Shown here in pieces: positions 15,090-19,429 of a stretch of 19,429 nucleotides of DNA. This stretch comes from JAQGMJ01 sp036271855 (GTDB taxonomy: Bacteria; Pseudomonadota; Gammaproteobacteria; Burkholderiales; JAEUOS01): positions 1-19,429 of the forward strand of contig DATAZV010000010.1 in assembly GCA_036271855.1 (NCBI GenBank). The letters run 5' to 3'. Position numbers and translations under genes: made by a program. The notes under the pieces are model-generated. The model worked only from the letters and a program-made list of their open reading frames with translations, was not told where the DNA came from and searched no databases. The stretch's first letter is position 1; each line of letters begins with the position of its first letter.

Positions 15090-15195
15090 TGAACGATGGA
15101 GCCGAGTGTGCCGGTCAACGGGGAGTCCGTCAGGACTTTCAGGAGAAAGCGCCTTGCCTACGGGCCGAAGCGGTGATCCCGCTTCGTGCCCGGCC
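15090..15195 (+). other. structured leader upstream of the phage gene block (candidate RNA element)
   Basis: Gene-free stretch preceding the first phage gene. It contains hairpin AGTCC-gtca-GGACT (15124-15137) and a longer one: GGGC+CGAAGCGG (15162-15173), 5-nt loop, CCGCTTCG (15179-15186), one bulged T, GCCC (15188-15191), i.e. 12 bp. An in-frame extension of the terminase frame crosses it but has no start signal. It could be a phage 5' UTR element, a packaging-related site or a terminator remnant. No known RNA family is recognised. Confidence 0.4.
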
Positions 15196-15227
15196 TGAAT
15201 TTTCAGCAGGGCAAACAAGGTTCAAAA

Positions 15228-15476
15228 GTGAAAGTCAGCATGCACATCAGCGACATCGGCATCACCCGTTCCAGCCTGCATGCGCGGGCGTGGAAGCTGC
15301 ACATCGAGATGAACGGCCTCTCCTACGACGGCTGGTTCGACGACTTCGGTGGCTTTCTCACCGCCATCCAGGACGCGGCGACTTTCTTCGCCTATCGCGC
15401 CGGCAAGATGAGCTTAAGTGCGGCGAACGAGACGTCGAGCCGCATGCTCAAGCGCAACGCGCGGGCGCAGCACTGA
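15228..15476 (+). CDS. small hypothetical protein preceding phage terminase
   Basis: 82-aa unrecognised protein. GTG 15228 is preferred because AAGG (15217-15220) lies 7 nt upstream; ATG 15240 is an alternative but too far from that site. The sequence (MHISDIGITR, LHIEMNGLSYDGWFDDFGGF, AATFFAYRAGK) is compact and mixed, with no transmembrane segment. It lacks a visible helix-turn-helix, so it is not clearly a small terminase subunit although it occupies that position. Its TGA overlaps the terminase ATG (TGATG), so the terminase is likely translated by coupling. Confidence 0.6.
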   Translation: MKVSMHISDIGITRSSLHARAWKLHIEMNGLSYDGWFDDFGGFLTAIQDAATFFAYRAGKMSLSAANETSSRMLKRNARAQH

Positions 15477-17095
15477 TGGCCGCAACCCGCTCCACTCGAT
15501 CGCCGCGCAGCGCCGCGTTTGCCGTGTCTGGCGCCTCCTCCTCGGGCACGCGCGCGCGTGGCGTGTCGTCCGGCCCCGGCATCGCAGAACTGTTCAGCGA
15601 GGGCCCGATCGGCGGCTATCGCGCGCCGGGGCCGGTGGCGTTGTCGTTTTTGCAATCGGACGCATTCGTGTGCGCGATCCGCGGGCCGCTGGGCTCGGGC
15701 AAGTCCACGGCGTGTGCGATGAAGCTCTTGGCGAATCTGCAAAAGCAGCAGCGCTTGAGCGATGGGTGGATCAGGCGGCGCAGCGCGGTGATTCGCAACA
15801 CCTATCCGGAACTGAAGACCACCACGATCAAGACCTGGCAGCAATGGTTCTCGCCGTCGATCGGCCGCTGGCGCGAGACCAATCCGCCTTCGCATCACAT
15901 CGTCGACAGCGTGGCGATGGTCGATTGGGAGGTGATTTTCATCGCGCTGGACCGGCCCGACGATGTGCGCAAGTTGCTGTCGATGGAAATCTCGGATGCC
16001 TGGATCAACGAAGCGCGTGAAGTGCCGCGCGCGATTCTCGACGGGTTGACGGGTCGCGTCGGCCGCTACCCGCGCCGCGAAGAGGGCGGCTGCACCGACC
16101 CGCAGATCATCATGGACACCAACCCGCCGGACACCGACCACTGGTGGTACCGCATGGCCGAGGAGGCGAACAATCGCGGCGGCGCTCCCGGCGAGATGAG
16201 CGAAGAGGCGGAACAGAATCTGCAGCTCGAAGCGGAGCTGCGGCGCATCGGTGCGCTGCGCGCCACGCAAAAACTCTCCGAGTGGTTCGCCCAGCCCGGC
16301 GGCGAATCGCCCCTCGCCGAGAACACCGCCAACCTGCCGCCGGGCTATTACCTGAAGGCGCGCGCCAACAAAAGCAGCGAGTGGGTCAAGGTGTACGTCA
16401 ACGGCGACTACGGCTATGTGCTGGACGGCCGCCCGGTGTACCCGGACTACCGCGACCACTTGCACTGCCGCGAGTTCGAGGTCAATCCGCGCCTGCCGAT
16501 CGACATCGGGCTGGACTTCGGCCTCACACCCGCCGCCGTGTTCGCGCAGCAAATGCCCAACGGCCAGTGGCGCAAGCACTCGGAGATCGTCACCGAGAAC
16601 ATGGGCATCGTGCGCTTCGCCGAGGTGCTGAAGAACCATATCGCGCTGGTGTACCCGCAATACGCCATCCGCTCGATCACCGGCGACCCGGCCGGCGACA
16701 TCCGCAACGACGACGAGCGCACCACCTACGATTTGCTCAAGGCCGCCGGCATCGAGGCGCGTGCCGCGCACAGCAACGAGCCGACCTTGCGCATCGAGTC
16801 TGTCGCCGCCGCCATGCGCCGCCTGGTCGATGGCGAGCCGGGCCTGCTGGTGCACCCGCGCTGCCGCACCCTGCGCAAGGCGTACGCCGGGGCGTATCAC
16901 TACAAGCGCATGGCGCTGGCCGGCGAAGCGCGCTTTCGCGACGTGCCGGAAAAAAATTCCCACTCGCACGTTGCCGATGCCGACCAATACCTGATGCTCG
17001 GCGCCGGCGAAGGCAAGGCCCTGGTGCGCCGCGCCGAGCGCGCGCCGCGGCAAGCCTATGCGCTGACCGACTACGCGATTTTCGGAGACGACTGA
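15476..17095 (+). CDS. phage terminase large subunit
   Basis: DNA-packaging motor of a tailed phage (539 aa). The N-terminal ATPase has Walker A GPLGSGKST (residues 70-78) and a Walker B-like segment ending in the catalytic Glu region SDAWINEARE (173-182). The C-terminal RNase H-fold nuclease shows its acidic cluster: Asp347 in GLDFG, Asp404 in TGDPAG and the Asp pair in HVADADQY (501 and 503). All key residues are present, so the protein may be active. ATG 15476 overlaps the preceding stop; there is no separate ribosome site. An open frame extending upstream to 15089 is rejected because it runs through the 82-aa gene and a structured leader. The next frame begins at the last base of this stop. 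Confidence 0.93.
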   Translation: MAATRSTRSPRSAAFAVSGASSSGTRARGVSSGPGIAELFSEGPIGGYRAPGPVALSFLQSDAFVCAIRGPLGSGKSTACAMKLLANLQKQQRLSDGWIRRRSAVIRNTYPELKTTTIKTWQQWFSPSIGRWRETNPPSHHIVDSVAMVDWEVIFIALDRPDDVRKLLSMEISDAWINEAREVPRAILDGLTGRVGRYPRREEGGCTDPQIIMDTNPPDTDHWWYRMAEEANNRGGAPGEMSEEAEQNLQLEAELRRIGALRATQKLSEWFAQPGGESPLAENTANLPPGYYLKARANKSSEWVKVYVNGDYGYVLDGRPVYPDYRDHLHCREFEVNPRLPIDIGLDFGLTPAAVFAQQMPNGQWRKHSEIVTENMGIVRFAEVLKNHIALVYPQYAIRSITGDPAGDIRNDDERTTYDLLKAAGIEARAAHSNEPTLRIESVAAAMRRLVDGEPGLLVHPRCRTLRKAYAGAYHYKRMALAGEARFRDVPEKNSHSHVADADQYLMLGAGEGKALVRRAERAPRQAYALTDYAIFGDD

Positions 17096-17355
17096 TGGAC
17101 TTTCCTGGCACTCGACAAGTCACTCTTCTCCTCGCACTCACAGCGCAGGGTCTCTCCCCTTTCAAGGGGGAGGACAGGAGAGGGATGGGGTCGTGCCTGC
17201 GTCTGGATAGTGTCGCCGCAATGCCGCCTGACCCCATCCCCACCCTGTCCCTCCCCTTGAAAGGGAGGAGACCTGCTAAAGGGCTTCGGCAACAAATAGG
17301 GAGCGCCGTACTCCGACCGCGTCCCGCTGGACTCTTAACGGAGGACCGCGCATGA
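17095..17355 (+). CDS. small phage frame containing an in-frame palindromic repeat
   Basis: 86-codon open frame fitted exactly between two phage genes. GGAGA (17084-17088) lies 6 nt before its ATG, the ATG overlaps the terminase TGA, and its own TGA overlaps the ATG of the next gene (ATGA, 17352-17355). These couplings suggest a real gene. About half of it (17149-17273) is a large palindromic repeat that is read without a stop. The protein begins MDFPGTRQVTLLLALTAQG and ends LRPRPAGLLTEDRA; neither part is recognised. Either a small gene was invaded in frame by the repeat, or the frame is open by chance. Confidence 0.4.
   Translation: MDFPGTRQVTLLLALTAQGLSPFKGEDRRGMGSCLRLDSVAAMPPDPIPTLSLPLKGRRPAKGLRQQIGSAVLRPRPAGLLTEDRA
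17149..17273. repeat. large nested palindrome (MITE-like dispersed repeat)
   Basis: 44-nt arms at 17149-17192 and 17230-17273 match at 37 of 44 positions around a 37-nt loop. Each arm contains a smaller palindrome built on CCCCTTTCAAGGGG, and the arms end GGGATGGGGTC. Such CTTTCAAGGGGGAGG/GGGATGGGG palindromes are familiar as dispersed intergenic repeats in betaproteobacteria. Here it lies between phage genes. Confidence 0.8.
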
Positions 17356-17792
17356 CCATGGACTTTCTCGACCTCCGCGACCCCACCGTGCAGGAATTCC
17401 TCTGGCGCTTCGTCGAACCCGCCGACATCCGCCACGACTACACCAAGATCGACGCGATGGCCCACGTCAGCAAGGCGATTTGCGCCGGCGAGCAATGGCT
17501 GGTCGGCGACATGGCCGCCGGCCTGGCTTTTCGCTGCGTGCTGCGCAACCCGCGCGTGCTGGAGCCGCACATCATGGGCAACCCGGCGCGTTTGCGCTCG
17601 CTGCTGCCGCGCGCGCTGGCGCTCGCCTGGGAGCGCGGCGTTGAGCGCGTGGTGATCTGGACCCAGTACGCCAGCATCGCGCGCATCGTCGTGCGCCTGG
17701 GCTTCGCCCACGAGGCCACGCTCAAGCGCGCGCACCTGGTGGGCGGCGAACTGCTCGACCTGCATGTGCTGACGCTCGAGTCACCGCGATGA
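17352..17792 (+). CDS. GNAT-like phage protein
   Basis: 146-aa protein with the outline of a GNAT acyltransferase fold. The C-terminal half fits strand-helix-strand elements of GNAT motifs A/B (ALAWERGVERVVIWTQ, ASIARIVVRLGFAHEA, LDLHVLTLE). The canonical acetyl-CoA pyrophosphate loop (Q/RxxGxG/A) is not evident near GNPARLRSLLPR, so enzymatic activity is uncertain. GGAGGA at 17340-17345 with 6-nt spacing supports ATG 17352; ATG 17358 is also in frame. It overlaps the next gene by 4 bp. Small GNAT-like proteins occur among podovirus morphogenesis genes, where a structural role is possible. Confidence 0.65.
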   Translation: MTMDFLDLRDPTVQEFLWRFVEPADIRHDYTKIDAMAHVSKAICAGEQWLVGDMAAGLAFRCVLRNPRVLEPHIMGNPARLRSLLPRALALAWERGVERVVIWTQYASIARIVVRLGFAHEATLKRAHLVGGELLDLHVLTLESPR

Positions 17793-18214
17793 TGCACGCA
17801 CGCGAACAGCGCTACGCCGCGCGCTTTGCCGCCCGCGTCAGGCGCGTCTGCCAAGGCGGCAAGGGCGACGGCGACTATGCGGGGTCCCTGCAGGACATGC
17901 TGGCCAAGGCCGCGGCGCAACAGGCGGCGCAGTCCGGCCATGCGCTGCGCCCCAACGACTCGGGCACGCCGCTCAACCCGCCCGGCCCGGCGGACGCAAG
18001 CGCCGGCGCGGCGGCGCAATCCACCGCTGCGCTGGCCTCCGCCGCCGCTTCGGGCGCCACTCCCGGCAGCACGCCGCAAAGCCTGGGCGCGGGCAACAGT
18101 GATGCGCAGGCCACGGGCGCAGTGATCGCGCCCACCTTGAGCGGCGCGTTGCCGCTGCCTAAATCCGGCCTGCCCAACCCGGGCGGCGCCGCCACCAAAA
18201 CCCTGCTCGGCTAA
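17789..18214 (+). CDS. small phage protein, low complexity, C-terminal KTLLG tail
   Basis: 141-aa protein with a basic N-terminus (REQRYAARFAARVRRV), a glycine turn, then an Ala/Gly/Ser/Pro-rich region (about 50-125) that is likely flexible. It ends AATKTLLG, a tail shared with the next protein. The ATG at 17789 overlaps the previous stop (ATGA), indicating coupling; ATG 17792 is in frame too. It sits between terminase and portal, where podoviruses keep small accessory head or neck proteins. No enzymatic motif seen. Confidence 0.7.
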   Translation: MMHAREQRYAARFAARVRRVCQGGKGDGDYAGSLQDMLAKAAAQQAAQSGHALRPNDSGTPLNPPGPADASAGAAAQSTAALASAAASGATPGSTPQSLGAGNSDAQATGAVIAPTLSGALPLPKSGLPNPGGAATKTLLG

Positions 18215-18236
18215 AACGAAAACCCGGACCAAACCC

Positions 18237-18512
18237 ATGACCAAACCGATGAAAACCTTCTGGATCAACGGCCGGCTGATGCAACAGCAGCCGGTGCAAC
18301 AACAGCAAGGCGGCGGCAAGGGCGGCTCGGCCCCTGCGCCGCCGCCACCCGCACCGCCCCCGCCGCCCCCGGTGATCGAAGACACCGAAGGCCAGGCGCA
18401 GGACGCCGAACGCGATTTGCAGAACAGGCGCGGCGCGCAGTCCACCGACGTCACCGGCCCGCTCGGCACCCCCACCCCTCCCACCGCCACCAAAACCTTA
18501 CTCGGAGCATGA
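18237..18512 (+). CDS. small phage protein, polyproline, C-terminal KTLLGA tail
   Basis: 91-aa protein: N-terminal MKTFWINGRLMQQQPVQQQQ, a Gly/Lys linker, a polyproline run (APAPPPPAPPPPPPV), a charged helix (DTEGQAQDAERDLQNRRGAQ) and the tail TATKTLLGA. The helix-RRG-A-ST-TG-TLLG pattern recurs in small proteins of podoviral morphogenesis modules; exact function is unknown to me. No strong ribosome site precedes 18237; ATG 18249 is an alternative. The 3' end shares 20 of 22 bases with the end of the upstream gene. Confidence 0.7.
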   Translation: MTKPMKTFWINGRLMQQQPVQQQQGGGKGGSAPAPPPPAPPPPPPVIEDTEGQAQDAERDLQNRRGAQSTDVTGPLGTPTPPTATKTLLGA

Positions 18513-18513
18513 C

Positions 18514-18825
18514 ATGGCAAGACGCATACGTTTGGACCTGATGATCGCCGGCAGCGGCACCGGCAACGCCTTCGACTGGCCCGGCGGCGACGGCGTGCTC
18601 GATGTCGACGCCACCTTCGGCGGCGGCAGCGTGGCGCTGCAAAAGCTCTCGCAGTCCGGCACCTGGCTGCCGGTGCAGAACTACGCCACCGTTACGCCGA
18701 TCTCGCTGACCGCCAACGGCACCGCCAATTTCCGCGCGGCGGCCGGGCCTATCCGCGTGCTCGCCACCACGGCCACGGCGGTGAATGCGTACGCCACCGG
18801 GGTGCCGGGGAATGTGGCGGGGTAG
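18514..18825 (+). CDS. small beta-rich phage protein
   Basis: 103-aa protein, start supported by GGAG (18504-18507) 6 nt upstream and only 1 nt after the previous stop. It is rich in Gly, Ala, Thr, Val and Ser with alternating hydrophobic residues (VALQKLSQSGTWLPV, GPIRVLATTATAVNAYATG), suggesting an all-beta fold. Segment TLTANG-like SLTANGTANF followed by GPIRV resembles small virion proteins, but no family can be named. Possible decoration, stopper or fibre-associated protein. Confidence 0.65.
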   Translation: MARRIRLDLMIAGSGTGNAFDWPGGDGVLDVDATFGGGSVALQKLSQSGTWLPVQNYATVTPISLTANGTANFRAAAGPIRVLATTATAVNAYATGVPGNVAG

Positions 18826-18844
18826 AGCGGGATATTTTTTCGCA

Positions 18845-18945
18845 TCCCTCCTCCGTTCGTGGTGAGCCTGTCGAACCACGCGTGCCTTCTCCAAGTACCG
18901 AGTCGCACACGTCTTCGACTTCGCCCAGGACGAACGGAAGAGGAC
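18845..18945. repeat. palindromic dispersed repeat (CCGTTCG...CGAACGG type)
   Basis: Inverted repeat with outer arms CCGTTCG (18853-18859) and CGAACGG (18931-18937). It contains GAGCCTGTCGAA on the left and CTTCGACTTCGCCCAGG on the right, matching the GAGC-TGTCGAA motif found in many bacterial genomes as an intergenic repeat. The left arm has an inner hairpin CGTGGT/ACCACG (18858-18880). It lies in the 203-bp gap before the portal gene. Confidence 0.7.
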
Positions 18946-19028
18946 GCGTCCCCTCCGTTGCTCAGGATGACATGAGCGTCGTTGTTGGCTCTTAGTAACT
19001 CGAAGCTACACCCCTTTTCAGGCGACCC

Positions 19029-19429
19029 ATGACCACCACCGAATCCTATAGCCGCAGCGATAGCACCAAGCACCGCAAGGATGCCGACGACCGCTCTTCG
19101 CGCCTCAAATCCGCCGACGCGCAAGAGCGTGCCGACGAGTGCATCCGCGAACACGAGCAGCTCGCCTCGCGGCGCGGCATCTGGGAAGGCCACTGGCGCG
19201 AGGTGGCCGAGCGCGTGCGCCCGAACCAGAATTTTTTCCAGAACCGCGCCCGTCCCAATGGCGACAAGCGTAACGAAAAAATCTTCGACGACACCGCGCC
19301 CCTGGCCTTGTCCAAGTTCGCCGCCGCCGTCATCAGCATGTCGTTCCCGGCGACCCAGCGTTATCACGCGCTCACCACCCACGACCCGGTGCTGGCGAAG
19401 AACACCAACGTCAAGCGCTACCTCGAGCA
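19029..19429 (+). CDS. phage head-tail connector (portal) protein, 5' part
   Basis: First 133 codons of a gene that runs off the right edge. Landmarks of podoviral head-tail connecting proteins are visible: RRGIWEGHWREVAERVRPNQ, an NGDKRNEKIFDDTAPLAL segment and AVISMSFPATQRYHAL. Such proteins form the dodecameric portal through which terminase packages DNA; full length is usually above 500 residues. The ATG at 19029 has AGG 6 nt upstream. About 30 N-terminal residues are polar and Ser/Asp/Lys-rich. The terminase-to-portal order supports a podovirus-like prophage. Confidence 0.78.
   Translation, partial: MTTTESYSRSDSTKHRKDADDRSSRLKSADAQERADECIREHEQLASRRGIWEGHWREVAERVRPNQNFFQNRARPNGDKRNEKIFDDTAPLALSKFAAAVISMSFPATQRYHALTTHDPVLAKNTNVKRYLE

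Noticed and set aside
15089..15475. Upstream extension of the terminase frame
   Set aside because: It crosses the 82-aa gene, which has a better start signal, and a hairpin-rich leader. Its translation shows no terminase homology, and the terminase is already of normal length from 15476.
15392..17053. 553-codon open frame on the minus strand
   Set aside because: Antisense shadow of the large terminase, which has intact ATPase and nuclease motifs.
1..19429. CRISPR array, tRNA or rRNA genes, insertion sequence
   Set aside because: No regularly spaced repeats, no tRNA-like cloverleaf with a T-loop, no rRNA segments and no transposase or IS-type terminal repeats were seen. The repeats present are short palindromes without coding capacity.

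Overview
The window is high-GC DNA from a Gram-negative proteobacterium, most probably a betaproteobacterium of the Burkholderiales. This is inferred from a Bug/TctC receptor clustered with a family III CoA-transferase and crotonases beside a divergent IclR regulator, and from the codon usage. It is not proven by a marker gene. No rRNA, tRNA, CRISPR array, transposase or integrase was seen.

Positions 107-2012 (+) hold the membrane permease and ATPase of a taurine/nitrate/sulfonate-type ABC importer. Positions 2134-7642 (-) hold a five-gene acyl-CoA operon. In transcription order it encodes a CaiB/BaiF CoA-transferase, a TctC/Bug periplasmic receptor, two crotonase-fold proteins and a thiolase-like protein. 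A divergent IclR regulator (7801-8526, +) faces it across a short intergenic region that carries two similar operator-like palindromes. A plausible reading is that a carboxylic acid is captured, activated to its CoA ester and degraded under IclR control. However, neither crotonase nor the thiolase-like protein shows the canonical catalytic residues.

Positions 8792-13328 (+) encode a TonB-dependent outer-membrane receptor, a periplasmic YfiR/DUF4154 protein and a hybrid histidine kinase with a CHASE8-like periplasmic sensor. This resembles the YfiB-YfiR-YfiN signalling logic, but with a TonB receptor at the outer membrane and a phosphorelay output where YfiN has GGDEF. It is the most interesting host system in the window.

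Positions 13630-14694 (-) hold two small host-type genes: a disordered, basic-headed 209-residue protein and a 102-residue lipoprotein. Four copies of one imperfect palindromic repeat (about 65 bp, REP-like) lie in host intergenic spaces near 2063, 8563, 13393 and 13537. The last two form an inverted pair.

From about 15.1 kb to the right edge is a tailed-phage (podovirus-like) morphogenesis block on the + strand. It contains an 82-residue unknown protein, the large terminase, an 86-codon frame invaded by a large palindrome, a GNAT-like protein, three small phage proteins and the start of a head-tail connector (portal) protein cut by the window end. Two unrelated palindromic repeats sit inside this block, suggesting a resident and possibly decaying prophage. 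The leader before the first phage gene can fold into strong hairpins.
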